DNA of 64,000 nt. Origin: Cristatella mucedo (lineage: Eukaryota > Bryozoa > Phylactolaemata > Cristatellidae). The translations under genes were made by a program, and so were the position numbers. Where the stretch lies: assembly GCA_009760855.2 (NCBI GenBank), contig WPIO01000059.1:2584501-2648500 (forward strand). Reading direction: 5' to 3'. The notes under the pieces were generated by a model that worked only from the letters and a program-made list of their open reading frames with translations, was not told the origin of the DNA and ran no database searches. Positions 1 through 10,893 of the stretch are shown piece by piece. Position 1 is the first letter of the stretch. Each line of letters begins with the position of its first letter.

Positions 1-3000
1 TGTGCCCGAAAATTTACATCAACCACAGCTGTTTCTCCGGGCCACTGCTCAGCAAGGGCCGCTTGGCTGAGCTGCCGCGCTGGGTTGGCCCTGGCCGAAT
101 GGTGACGGTGCTTCGTGAGGTGAGAGCGCACTCGCACTCCCTCGCGGTCCGTGCTCGTTGCCGCGTTATCGTGGGGCTGCAAAGCCGATTATCTCATGCC
201 TGCCGAACGCTAGACCACGCCTCCATTCCGTGTTCAGGTGCTGACAATGCTGGTCAGCATTGCCTACAAGTCGAGCCGGGTGCTGCGCGAACTGCAGGCA
301 GACGGAGAGCACGACCCGAGTAGGCAGCAGCAAGTGCTCAAGACAAAGTGCGTGCCCACAGCTGCGCTGCCACTGCTTCGGCCTCCTCCTTTTCCCCTTC
401 CATTCTTGCTAGCTCTTGCTGCTGCCGTGTGTGCTGTCGTTGCTTGTGCGGCCCCATGGCAGCAGCAGCCTTGTATTGCCTCCTCGGCCAGTGGGCCGCC
501 GCTTGTGGCGCAGTAAATGCTATGATGAACGCCGTCTCTCTGCCTCGATGCATCATCATCCTCTCTGGCCGAGACTCGCAGGCACTTTTTCCCTCGTCGT
601 GTCGTGGCTGAGAAGACGACTCGCTGATATTTGCTCAAGTTGCATCATGCTCGGCGCCAGATATTTTAGAGATGTTCAAGAGTAATGGTATGGGTTAACA
701 AGTGTGGTTGTAGCTAGCCTGTCCGGGAATAGTAGCAGCGAGACTTGCTGCCTTCCTAGTTGAGGCGCTAGCAACACGATTTGCCCGGATAGGGGCGAAA
801 GTGCTCTCAGTATCATTGTTTTTGGCAGCCTTTTGTGTCTTGCTCACTAGTGAAGACATTAATTTCTCGGCGTGGCTGCTAGACTAGCCCCCGGCGGAAT
901 CATCCTTTGCTGGTCTGCTTGATTGAGGCAGCCGGAAACATTGGGCTGCAGTGAGCCAGCTAGCTGCCCGCATGGTAACTGTGGCAGGATCCTGCTTCTC
1001 AGGAGTGGTAGCAGCAGATACCGAATGGAATGCTAGGAATTTTTTTCAAATTGAACAGGATGAATCGACTGCCACAGCTGCCTAGGAGCTGTCGAGAGCG
1101 ATAGTCGGCCACCACGAGATACTGTTTATTGTAAATGTCGAGAACGATTGAGACGACTGAGACGATTGGTCCAAAAATCGAAGACAAAAAAGATTATTGA
1201 GATAGATTTTTGAATAGAGTTTTGACGATTTCCGCACAAAAGGGAAGCACTAAAAAAAAAGAAGATTTGGCAAACCAGACGACCTAACCAGACCCTCGAG
1301 TGATCTGGAAGCGACGAGGCTACAAAGATCGATCGATATATGCACCATATACGTCTTGTGCCCCAACTTGTTGAACCTTGGTACATCGGGATACATTTTT
1401 GCAGCTTGTTGAGGTATACGTTTGTGACTTGTAAGCACCTTCATTTACACTGTTATAAGTTTTGCTATACATGCTTCAAACGTCCTTGAATTGTATTATT
1501 TGTAAGTGTGTGCCCTAAACAATTATTCGATTGTTGAACCAATCTTCGCAGTATTTTCTCGAGAAGTTGGGTTGGGACGTAATAGTAACTATGTTAAGTA
1601 ATAATAGTTAAGTGTTAGTAGTGCCCAACGCCATACCTTACATTGCTAAAATTCGGGCTTGCTTAGACTATCATATCTAAAACGGACCCATGCATTTCTG
1701 ACATCTCTTCTCGACTTCTGTAACTCACTGCTTGCTAGTCTACCGGCTTGTGCAATCAGCCGCTTTCAGTTGGTGCAAAACTCGGAAGCTAGGCTTGCCT
1801 GTCGTGAGTGGCGCTGTTGCCTTACCAACCACTTCTTGCCAACTTGCACTGGCCTCCCAGGCAAGCAGTGCACCAACTTAAGGGTTCAGTCACTTACTTC
1901 TAGGTCCCTTCATTCTCTGGCTCCAGCGTACCTATCAGATCTACTCCCCCACTAGACCAGGCTTTTTGCCACCCACTTTTCTGAAGCAAATCGCTTAGCT
2001 ACACCTCCTACAAGCGTCTAATCCGGTTTCGACCTTTTGTATCCCAAAGTGTGGAACTCATTCCCGACTGGCGTCACGACATCCCTTGACTTGACGACAG
2101 AAGCTAAAAGCGCATATATTTATCACAGCATCTAGTGGATCCGTGTGATTCGTCCTTTGTTTGCTTAAGTGTGCCGACACTGTGCATGCTGCCACTAACC
2201 ATATTTGCATGCTGACCCTGAGCGTGTAACCTCTAACCATGTTATGCTTGTTGTCATTGAGCATACCCATTGCTACCAATAACCATTCGATCATGCTTCC
2301 TTTGCAGCAAATGTAAAGTGCCTAGAAAGAGATTAAGTTCTCTGAGGATGCTATACAAATGTATTATTATTATTATTATTATACCTGGCCTAGATATTTC
2401 ATGGGGCTAAATACATGCATGTATTGCAGATACAAAGGTAAAAACTACCGAGCCACGGTGGAGCTATGCAAGGATGCTTCGCAGTTGGATGACTACTGTC
2501 GCCATGTATGTCTGAAGCTGGAATGCTGTCCAAATCTCATTTCCACCACTCCGTTACTGGGCATGTGCCCTGACGGCTGCTACGACCTAACCAAGACAAA
2601 ATACAGTAAGCTAACTCGCAATTTTTGTAGACAGACGTGCCTCCGCACTCGTTTACGAGAGATTGAGGGCATGATATGTGTGTGCGTGTGTATGTGTGCG
2701 AATGCATGCTCGCATGTGTGCCCATATTCCTGTGTAAGCATGACATTTGACACGGCCTGTGACAAAAAACAATCTAGAAGACACGAATCATTGCCATACC
2801 AGCTTCGAGGCTAATGTCAAATATAGCAACACCGTGAGTGCTTAAGCTTCAAAGATTGAATAACCTGTTCTAGTCGAAAATGATTGCTGAATTGCCGAGC
2901 TGGATTGGTCCAGCAGTTAAATTGCTCGCACCCGACCAAGGTCTGGCTGAGGTCGTGGGCTCGAGCCCCGAGGCATATGTGAAGCGCCTAAATAGAGATT

Positions 3001-5058
3001 AAGTTCTCTTGTGGTGCTATACAAATGAATTTTATTTATTTATTCATTTTATTTAAATTATGTGTCGGCGAATATATTGGATTGGCAATTGTCATATAAG
3101 TGAGCACACGATTGCATGGGATTGGAGACACGTCGATCTTCCTACGAATTATCTGTCGAAGTATTCCTACGTCCCTTCGTCACCAATAATGAAACTATGT
3201 CTTATATCTATTCGATGAGCGACCGCCGAGTTTGTGTCGAATAAACGTCATCATTTTGCCCTGTGATTTTTCATTGCTGTTTTTTCTACATGAAAATATT
3301 GCTGCTCTTGCCCCCTACCTACATAGAAATTTTGACCGTCTTGCCCTCCCCCTAGCTAGATGAAAATTCTAGTTTTGCCTTGGTACATACACAGCTATCG
3401 TATTGCGTGCAAAATGTGTGGCATCGGAATGCATCGAGCTGCTGCAGAAAGTGCCAAGCGAATATGAAAGTGATGAGGCTGGGCTGAAGAAGGAATGGCT
3501 TGTAGATCTGCACATCAGTCCTTGGCCACTAAAGCTTAGCCCGGGGATGAGGTGCTTGCTCGTCGCGACCCAGATCGTAAGTTCGAGTCCTACAGTATGC
3601 AATCTTTTATTTCGCACTGCAAGTGGCAGTGATAGCCGTTAATGCTCTTCTGCAGCTATATAAATGAGGCCGTTAATGAGGCCGTTGAATTGGCTAACCT
3701 TATAAGCATTTTTTAATTGTGCTGTATTTTGTTTTGAAGCTTTGCAGTGCAATGTTCTGCTGTGTTGGTGCATCCAAATGGGCGATGCTTTCTAGGGGGG
3801 AAGGTCCCAGATCCTGGTTTCTTGTGTCATGGCGCCAAGGGGCTGATTGCATTATGGGATCCCACGACACAGTGAATCAGTTCCCACAAACCGTTTCGCT
3901 ACTTGACTGCTTAAGTGGTCTTGAGAGGTATGTGATGCAGGTGTACTGCTGTATTGTAGATCATCACTATGGCAAGAAGAAGCCAAAAAAAGTTGGCAGG
4001 CCTCCTGGTGGACTATCCAATCTGGAGAATGGTGCCAAGCGTGGCCGCAGGCGCCGACGACCCAAGCAGCAGCAGCGGGTAAGCAAGCTAAGCTGAAGAG
4101 AGAGGCAGATCGATAGACAGTGAGTAGGCAAGACCGTTGGGTTTATAGATAGATATATCACGCCACGACATCTGGCTTGTCCATATTTAAAAAGAAGCTG
4201 AAAACATCTATTTATGACAGCATTTAGTGGGTCCCTGTGATATGCCCTTTATGTGCTTATGCGTGCTGACACTGTGCATGCTGCTACTAACCAGACTTGC
4301 ATGCTGACTCTGTGCATGTCACCCCTAACCACGTTGTTCTTGTTTATTGAGCATGCTACCACTAACCATTTGATCGTGCTTACTTTGCAGCAATTTTAAA
4401 GCACCCAGAAGGGGATTTCAGTTCTCTGAGGGCGCTTTATCAAATGTATTACTACTACTATTATTATTGATAGATAGGTCCTAAACTATCATGTCAACAT
4501 ATTACGAAGCTGCATCGTCATCGTCTTGTCAGCAGTTCGTGTAATGGTCGGTACTGGTTCATTGGTCTGCATGCACTGAGGTTGCCTGTCTGCCATCACG
4601 TGGTAGGTCGCGCTTCTACAGCGACACCTTCCTGGCAGCGACGGAGGGGGCGGTGACGCCATGGATCACTCGCACGGCTCGCCATCCTCGGCTCCTCTGG
4701 ACGACCACGGTAGCCGTGTGTCCCCACTCAATGGAAGCGGCGATGCTGACTGCCGTCTTGCGCTGCCGTCTTCTGGTGACAGTCGTCAGGCTAGCAGCGG
4801 ACTGCTGTCCAACGGCAACCAAGGATTGGTGGCAGTGCGGGCCACAGTTGCTTCTAGCGATGGTGCATCGAAGCAGCCCCCTCACCGGCTCGTGCTTCAC
4901 GTGGTAAGTGAACTGCATCCGCCACCTTTGCCAGACTTCGAGCTTCTGTTCCTTGCCCTTTAACCTCATCGGTCCCAGTGCTTTGCGTAAGGGGCACTCA
5001 CGATGGGGTGGGAGAGGCGGAGAGAGGGAGACCCGGGGAGAGTGAGAGATGGAAACGG

Positions 5059-5092
<34 letters not shown>

Positions 5093-6664
5093 TGGACGGG
5101 AGAGAGTGCTGGAGAGACTGCTACGCTTGCCGTGTGCGCTGATCAAGCATCATGCAATAATGGCTAGCAAAGAATGCTCCACTGAAAAGCAGCAGCTTGT
5201 GCGTAGTTGTGCTGCTGCATGCAAGCTTGCCATGCGTGTTGTTCCTCGTAAGTAAAGCGGCATCTGATTCGCTCAGTCCGCAGATGCCGCTTTACGATGG
5301 AGCTGTTTGTTGCTCTAGTTAGCTGCTTTGCTGCTTGCATCAAGCGCTCCATGCTCAAACTTGACTGTGTGCAAATGTGCATGCTTCTGTGCGCTCATCT
5401 GTGCACTGAAGCGCTTTTAAATTCAAAGTTACTGCCACACTTGGTACTACCACTGCATGCTAGCGCCTGCAGCAGCCACACTTGGTACTACCGCTGCACG
5501 TTTGCGCCTGCAGCTTGAATAGAAGTGATACCTGTAACTTCTAGGAGAGTACAACACATGCCTTATTTTCTCATACGCCACACTATCACGTCAAGGTGTC
5601 CAGCACTATTTGTTCACGTTGTTATAATTTTCAGATGCCTCTGGCTGGTGCTAGTAATGGTAGTACTGCCTACACGCCGGTGCCTCGTAAACGCGGCAGG
5701 CCTCCAAAGAACAGGCCAGAAGGAGCGGTGGCAGGCTACCTCTCGTCCTCTACACACAGCCTGCTCGAGCCAGCTCTCAAGTCGCCCCGACTGGCAGCCT
5801 CTGCACTGCAGCAGCAGGTGTCTGCTACTGCTGCTGGCTCAGCTAAGCAGTCGCACGGAGGCCGTCCTGCCTCGGCCAGCCCTCGCAGCGTTGCGGCCAC
5901 TTCACCGCCACCGCCTCCTCCTGCTCAGCGGGGACCGGCGGTCGATCAAGTGCCGAGCGAGCTCAACGGCTCGGAGCTGTCGCCCAGCAGCAGAGGGCCG
6001 CCGGTAAGATGCTCTGCGCATCCCTCCCTCCCTTTTCTTTGCCGCCGCTTCCACCACCACCGCAGACGGCTTGTCGGGCGCGCACTGAGCACGCTCTGCT
6101 TCGCCGGACGAGAGAGGAGCAGCCGAGATACTCTGCACTCGCGTGACGTCACGCTGCATCCGTTTCCTGCAGCAGTACGTGCGGCCAGAGGAGAAGGTGC
6201 AGCTGGACAGCAACCCGCTGCACTGGACCAAGGAGCGAGTGCACGACTTTGTGCTCACCACGGACTGCGCGAGCCTGAGCAAGAAACTGCTCGACTCGGT
6301 ACGACCGCCGCTGCTGCTTGCTGGCGAGCCACGTCTGCTGCCATCGTGCTCGGGCACTTCGATAGCGTGATCTGGTAGAGGCAGTCGCGCGAAGCTCGAG
6401 CGACTGCCTGTTTCTGTCACGCGCCGCCAACGCCGCGGTTCGTTGCAGGATTTTGACGGTCAGGCTTTTATGCTGCTCAGCCTGCCCGCTGCTCAGGAGT
6501 ACTTGGAGTTGAAGCTGGGCCCGGCCATCAAGCTGTGTCACCACGTGGAGCGTCTCAAGCTGGCTTACTACGAGAACTATTGCTCGTCGTCGTCTCCGAC
6601 AGCTGCTGCCGCCATCGCTGCAAGCGCAGCTACGTTCATGTCAGCTGGCTTTTTCGAGAGCTAA
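1..6664 (+). CDS. Sfmbt: SFMBT (Scm-like with MBT repeats), 3' part, eight exons
   Basis: Polycomb-group chromatin reader of the SFMBT family. MBT repeats bind low-methylated histone lysines, and the Drosophila orthologue works with Pho in the PhoRC complex in the nucleus. Exons: 1-119 (partial at the window edge), 238-347, 2430-2605, 3960-4078, 4622-4903, 5635-6003, 6173-6298, 6449-6664. All junctions are GT-AG and phases join cleanly, giving 504 residues before TAA. Numbering from the first whole codon: the end of the last MBT repeat ([20 protein letters not shown]) lies in residues 1-39. A SLED-type domain follows (about 70-150; [26 protein letters not shown]), then a basic [15 protein letters not shown] stretch. 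A Ser/Pro/Ala-rich linker carries an AT-hook, RKRGRPPKN, at 286-294. A C-terminal SAM domain spans about 405-477 ([43 protein letters not shown] region). The SAM sequence matches SFMBT better than L3MBTL or Scm. Introns hold LINE and SINE copies. Upstream MBT repeats lie outside the window. Confidence 0.93.
1190..1462 (+). repeat. Dispersed repeat X, copy 1
   Basis: This segment of SFMBT intron 2 resembles 23345-23622 in the same orientation. Shared landmarks are a GACGATTTCCGCACAAAAGG-like box and, near the 3' end, AGCTTGTTGAGGTA followed by TTGTGACTT and CTTCATTTACA. It has no coding capacity that I can recognise. Type and full length are unknown. Confidence 0.5.
1641..2382 (+). mobile_element. 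LINE-A fragment (3' end of ORF2, 3'UTR and ATT tail)
   Basis: 5'-truncated, decayed copy in SFMBT intron 2. Its translated parts match the C-terminal part of the element at 21131-22660 (for example [13 protein letters not shown] and [16 protein letters not shown]), with frameshifts. It ends with the conserved terminal hairpin region and an ATT microsatellite. The last seven or so ATT units abut the exon beginning at 2430. Confidence 0.85.
2900..3028 (+). mobile_element. SINE-1, tRNA-derived, forward copy
   Basis: The 5' part resembles a tRNA gene: an A-box-like TGGTCCAGCAGTTAA and a B-box-like GGGCTCGAGCCCC. The 3' part (AAGCGCCTAAATAGAGATTA and onward to TACAAATGA) is close to the last 45 nt of LINE-A. 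It lies in SFMBT intron 3 and is followed by an AT-rich ATTT tail. Confidence 0.8.
3538..3676 (+). mobile_element. SINE-2, tRNA-like, forward copy
   Basis: Contains a B-box-like AGTTCGAGTCC and a family-specific tail, AGCCGTTAATGCTCTTCTGC, followed by AGCTATATAAATGAGGC. Similar copies are at 12944-13089 (+), 8406-8500 (-), 17471-17548 (-) and 61276-61353 (-). The tail does not match the LINE-A terminus, so this is a separate family. Confidence 0.65.
4161..4469 (+). mobile_element. LINE-A 3' end fragment
   Basis: Last codons of ORF2 (mutated), the 3'UTR with repeated GCATGCTGnnACTAACCA motifs, a degenerate terminal hairpin and an ACT/ATT tail. It sits in SFMBT intron 4, just upstream of exon 5. 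Confidence 0.85.
5066..5090. repeat. (GA)n microsatellite in SFMBT intron 5
   Basis: About a dozen GA units inside a longer purine-rich stretch (5010-5120). Simple sequence with no coding signal. Confidence 0.8.
5252..5295. other. Perfect 15-bp inverted repeat (intronic hairpin)
   Basis: GTAAAGCGGCATCTG at 5252-5266 is followed by a 14-nt loop and the exact complement CAGATGCCGCTTTAC at 5281-5295. It lies in SFMBT intron 5. The stem is shorter than that of a typical microRNA precursor; function is unknown. Confidence 0.85.
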
Positions 6665-6800
6665 CTCGTGGCTACTTAATTCTTCTCCCTTAGGCAATTG
6701 AAGTGTATGGCACTTGACACTGGCAGCCTGCGCCTGCCACCGAGGGCGGCGGCAGCGGCCCTGCCTGTGCAAGCTCATGTGACTGACGCCTTGGCCCGGC

Positions 6801-6855
6801 AGAGCGCTGGCCGGTAGGCAGGCGCTCTGTGCACCTGCCTACCGGCCAGCGCTCT
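6801..6855. other. Perfect 22-bp inverted repeat, hairpin 1 downstream of SFMBT
   Basis: Arm 6801-6822 begins AGAGCGCTGGCCGG and ends TAGGCAGG. Arm 6834-6855 is its exact reverse complement, across an 11-nt loop. It lies 137 nt after the SFMBT stop codon, so it may be in the 3'UTR. It is GC-rich and very stable on paper. Confidence 0.9.
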
Positions 6856-6911
6856 GCACCGGCTTCCGTAGAGATCGGTGTTCGCCGAAGCACCCGTCTG
6901 CTCATCTGTCA

Positions 6912-6988
6912 AAGCGCCGGCTTCTCTCTGACCTCGCTGGCCGAGCTGATGCGGCCTCTGCATCAGCTCGGCCGATCAGCCGGCGCTT
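6912..6988. other. Composite hairpin 2 downstream of SFMBT
   Basis: Outer arms AAGCGCCGGCT (6912-6922) and AGCCGGCGCTT (6978-6988) enclose inner arms GGCCGAGCTGATG (6939-6951) and CATCAGCTCGGCC (6961-6973), with a 9-nt apical loop. The 5' side carries a 16-nt bulge and the 3' side a 4-nt bulge. It begins 57 nt after hairpin 1. Confidence 0.85.
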
Positions 6989-7415
6989 GCTGCTGCTGCT
7001 ACCTCCTCAGGCTCCGCCCTGTCTTGCCCTCGTGCTGTTGCTGTGGGACAGCTGTTTTTGCGCAGTGTCGTTTCTGCCTGTGTGCGCAGCTGTTCCTAAC
7101 GGCCGGCTACAGCAGTCGTGTCATTTTTCGACGGCGGTAAACAAGCACTTTACGCTGCTGTCTGTGGTGCGAGTGTCTTCACCTGACCCGAGACGTCCTC
7201 CTCTTCCTCTGCTGGTGGCACCAGGCTGCTGTTCTCGCTTGGTGGCATTTCAACGGAGGCTCGTCGGGCATCGTGGTAATGCCTGTGTCAGTCATTTTGA
7301 ATATATTTTCGTATTTAATTCATACTTAGTATACTGCGTTGTATCAGTCTGTGCACCAATCTGTTAATTTTCGAATATTCGAGAAACCGGCGTTGCTTTC
7401 CGAACTAAGAACAGT

Positions 7416-7421
<6 letters not shown>

Positions 7422-7488
<67 letters not shown>

Positions 7489-7506
7489 AGAGAGAAAAGA
7501 GAGAGA
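7422..7506. repeat. (GA)n microsatellite, about 85 bp
   Basis: Nearly pure GA dinucleotide run ending in GAAAAGAGAGAG. It lies directly against the 5' end of the LINE-A copy at 7507, so it may mark that insertion point. Confidence 0.95.
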
Positions 7507-8237
7507 ACCACGTCTAAGTTGGTCCATGCATTTGCGACATCCCGTCTTCACTTCTGTAACTCACTGCTTGCTGGCCTACCGGCATGTGCAATCAGGAGCT
7601 TGCAGCTGGTGCAAAACTCTGCAGCCAGGCTTGTCTGTCGTGAGCTGCGCAGTTGCCACATCACACCACTTCTCGCCGACCTGCACTGGCTACCAGTCAA
7701 GCAAAGGATCGACTTCAAGGTTTTGTCGCTCACTTTTAGGTCACTTCATTCTTTGGCTCCAGCCTATGTCTCAGATCTACTCCCCCACCAGGCCAAGCAT
7801 CGTACCACCTGCTTTTCGGAATCCAACAGTCTAGAAAATACCTCGTACAAACCTTAAATTCTTTGGAGACCGTGCATTTAGTTCGTATGCTCCAAAAGAC
7901 TGGAACTCACTCCCAACTTGAGGCAGAACATCCCCTGACCTGACCACATTTAAAAAGAACTTGAAAACACACCTTTTTATGACAGCATTTAGTGGGTCCC
8001 TGTGATTCGTCCTTGATGTGCTTATGCATGCTGACACTGTGCATGCTGCCACTAACCACACTTGCATGCTGACCCTGTGCATGTCACTCCTAACCAAGTT
8101 ATTCATGTTGTTTATCAAGCATGATACTATTCACCATTCAATCGCGTTTCCCTTTGCAGTAAATGTAAAGCGCCTATAAGGGGTTGAGTTCTCTGAGGGT
8201 ACTTTATCAAGTGCACTATCATTATTATTATTATTAT
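7507..8237 (+). mobile_element. LINE-A fragment, fairly well preserved
   Basis: Reading frames cover the ORF2 C-terminal region ([20 protein letters not shown] and [20 protein letters not shown] style segments) with a few frameshifts. The 3'UTR, terminal hairpin and ATT tail follow. It is 5'-truncated immediately after the GA microsatellite. Confidence 0.9.
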
Positions 8238-8405
8238 AAAAAACAGAGAGCTCTCACTTATCATCATGTGCTTTGCTTGCTTATGTCTATACTTAACAAC
8301 CTTGTTTATTGCAATCCTCATTGCCTCAGACAGAGTAAAGAGGAACAGAAAATCTATGACTAGCTCTAAACTTGAGTATGCTTGACAGCCAAGTAAAGTT
8401 AGCGA

Positions 8406-8500
8406 TTAGCTGATTTAGCAGCCTCATTTATGTAACAGCAGTAGATCCTTGACGGCCATCATCACCGCTTGCGGTGGGCAAGAAAGGATCGCCCGGCTGC
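8406..8500 (-). mobile_element. SINE-2 fragment, reverse
   Basis: The reverse complement shows the SINE-2 segment (GATCCTTTCTTGCCCACCGC, then GGTGATG) and an AGCCTCATTTATG-type terminus on the plus strand. The tRNA-like head is missing or diverged. Confidence 0.5.
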
Positions 8501-9309
8501 TGCTTGGTGGTTGCTGTCAAGCAGCACGTCTCTTCTGACCTTCTGGTCTGTTTCGATCACCTGGTTCGATCGGAGCGGCATACGACGTACGAAATGCCCC
8601 GAGCCAGTGAGCGCTCAGAGTGCCGCTGAGTCTCGTGCACGTGCCTACGTAGCGCTGTGTTCACAATCCGGTGCACTGCCTGGAGGACGCTGCTCCCACC
8701 ACCTAGATAAGGTGCCCACTCCGAGCTCGCTCACTCATTGGGGAAAGAGAGACTGAAGAGACAAAGACCGAGAGACGGGGAGAGAGAGAAAGAGACAGCC
8801 TGCTCACTTCGAGACCCAGATGTCTGAATGTGCAGGTTCATAGAGAGATCACGAGAGAATTAGAGATAATGTGCTCACTTCGAGAGCCGTCCGTGGGGAG
8901 GCTGGTCTCTGAAGCTGTCTGCTCACTTAGAGAGAGAGATAGGAGAGAGACGGCTTGCTGAGAGTGAGCCCATCTAACTCAAGTAGAGTACAAAATAAAA
9001 AATAAAGGAGGGCCTGCTCGCTCATTAGCACCCTGTCAACCCTGAGAAAGCCTCAAGAAACTAGGGAGCCTTCTCACCAAGTTGCGACTATTGGGTGTGC
9101 CGAGCCGAACACTGGTCGAGCGATTCCCTGCCCTGTGTGGTAGCCATGGTTATGCAGGCTGGCTTGACGACGAGTACGAATGCTTTCGTGTGCCCCCTTG
9201 TTTGCTCTTGTTTCCCAGTTTGCTTACTTCAGAGCCTTGTGGCCGACCGATAGTGCCCGTGGACTAACACTGCTCTCAGCCCTGGAAGTGTGACCAGCTA
9301 CCATCAGTG
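8501..9309. other. Intergenic, purine-rich, no gene seen
   Basis: Between the SFMBT-side repeats and the LTR-like repeat. It contains GAGA-rich patches (8750-8960) and a short partly repeated phrase (CTGCTCACTTCGAGA or close variants) at about 8800, 8872 and 8921. No convincing exon, RNA gene or transposon protein. Confidence 0.5.
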
Positions 9310-9790
9310 CAGGTTTTCTAGTGCCCACAAAACAAAGAGTGAGTCTGAGCCTCTCAAAGAAAACAATGATTTGAGGCTCAGACGGAGCGAGCTAGCGTCG
9401 CTTGACTCTAAAATACCGAGACAACGGGGCAACGGCTTAGTGGTAACGCGGTCGTTACCACTAAGGAATGAAATAACGTCGCTCGACCACCGGATGAGCA
9501 ATCCGTCCAGCTTGAATGCCGAAAAGGTTTCAAGGACGATCCTCTTCCGACAGAGCTACGGCCGAGGTCGACAGGCCAGCCAACATCGATCAGCCGCTTC
9601 TGCGAATAGCAGACCAGTTCTAAAGGCCGAATCACCACATCCGGTCCCAGAGCTTCCTGGCTCTCGCTTAAGCTTTTGCTCTCTCACCACACTGGTGTTC
9701 CTCTCTGGCTCACTGCTTCATGACAAAGGAGTTTTTCCGCTTCGAGCAGTCCTTGTTCCCGCTAAAATTGAGCCAAGGCTGGCGCTGCGC
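9310..9790 (-). mobile_element. LTR-like dispersed repeat, reverse copy
   Basis: The reverse complement matches 58600-59050. Shared landmarks include CCAGGAAGCTCTGGGACCGG, GATTCGGCCTTTAGAACTGG, GATCGATGTTGGCTGGCCTG, and the block GGCAACGGCTTAGTGGTAA near a TATTTAAGAGTCGAGCGACG-type sequence. The plus-oriented copy carries a TATA-like box and an AATAAA further on, which suggests an LTR. No gag or pol is recognisable here. Confidence 0.5.
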
Positions 9791-10893
9791 TTCAATTACG
9801 CCAGCGTTTGCTACGGCACTGCAATGTTGCATTATAAAATGTCTATTAAGAGATGTGGTTCTCATAGGGCGTCATATAAAGGTTTTATTGATGACTCCAA
9901 CTACTTGTCTATGCGGCGTGAAGCATAGAGCTGCGCAAGCGTTTGTGGGGATGGTCTGTATGTACGTCGCAGGGTGCTGTGACAAGCGTTGAGGAGCAAC
10001 ACCATTCTCAGAGCCCTCCCCCATTCGGGAGCTACCTAGCAGCACAGACGCTACGGAGTCATACTCCTCGGGAGCAGGCGTTGAAGTACAAACGATTCCG
10101 AGTCTTTCCCAAAGGAAGCACGCGTAGGAGCCTTAAAATCCGAGGTTCTTAGCAGGTGAACATCTTTCAAATCACCTCGCATTTCCTGCTGCAGCCTCGG
10201 AATCGACTCACCCACACATGCAGCGGTGCAGCCCAACCCTCCCCCCCCCCCGCGTGCTGCGCGGGGTCACGTGTATTTTCTTCACAGCACTTGAGCATTT
10301 GCCAGAACTTTGCCGCATTTTGGAGCCCCCCTGCGCAGCTTATCGTGCAGGCTGTTCTTTTTCACACGCGCTGTGTTTCCGCACCAACTGGCGTTGCGGT
10401 TTTAGGTGCAAGCTTTACCCGAGGCCGCACCGCGGCTCCGCACGCTCGCCGTACGGAACTTCGAGGGCTATCGGTCGGCGCGGACCTACCCGCGCATCAG
10501 CTTGCTAAGGGCTCGGCGAAACCTATTCAGTCCCCTCGGACGCACCAAAATCACGACATACCTCGCGAAGTGGCATTTTCTCATTAGCCAAGCACAGATT
10601 CACTGTTTAGTTAGGGCAACAACAAGCTGCGGTGCTAGCAGCGCTCGAGGGCAGTCAAGTTCAAGGGTAGAAGTACAGGTGCTGGCATAAGGACGCGCTA
10701 ATAGTCTATAAGGCGGCACAATCAAAACGATCATCCATAGCGTAGTCGTATTTAATCATTATTTTTAAAATAAAAACTTTTTTAACGCTAAATGCAGGAT
10801 AGTAACAATCTAGATTTATTTCTGTAGCCGGAGAGGCTCTCTCGAGCTCTTTACGCTTTGCCGGCGTGAGATTTGAACCGCGTGCGTGCTAGA
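9791..10893. other. Intergenic region upstream of RANBP1
   Basis: No gene recognised. It includes a C-rich run near 10240, a GC-rich segment at 10340-10520, and an AT-rich stretch at 10740-10830 just before RANBP1. The RANBP1 promoter would lie in its last few hundred bases, but I see no single convincing core element. Confidence 0.4.

Noticed and set aside
264-638. Minus-strand frame of 124 codons
   Set aside because: Shadow of SFMBT exon 2 and intron; low-complexity translation with no features.
2359-2814. Whole 151-codon frame as one protein
   Set aside because: Only 2430-2605 is an exon; the start is an ATT repeat of a LINE tail and the end a GT-rich intron.
2900-2975. A functional tRNA gene
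   Set aside because: A and B boxes are present, but no acceptor stem can be drawn and the sequence continues into a LINE-like tail repeated elsewhere, so it is a SINE.
4621-5146. Minus-strand 176-codon frame rich in Ser-Leu repeats
   Set aside because: Produced by the GA microsatellite and the complement of SFMBT exon 5.
5596-6378. 260-codon open frame as a separate gene
   Set aside because: Only 5635-6003 of it is an SFMBT exon; the rest reads through intron sequence after a GTAAGA donor.
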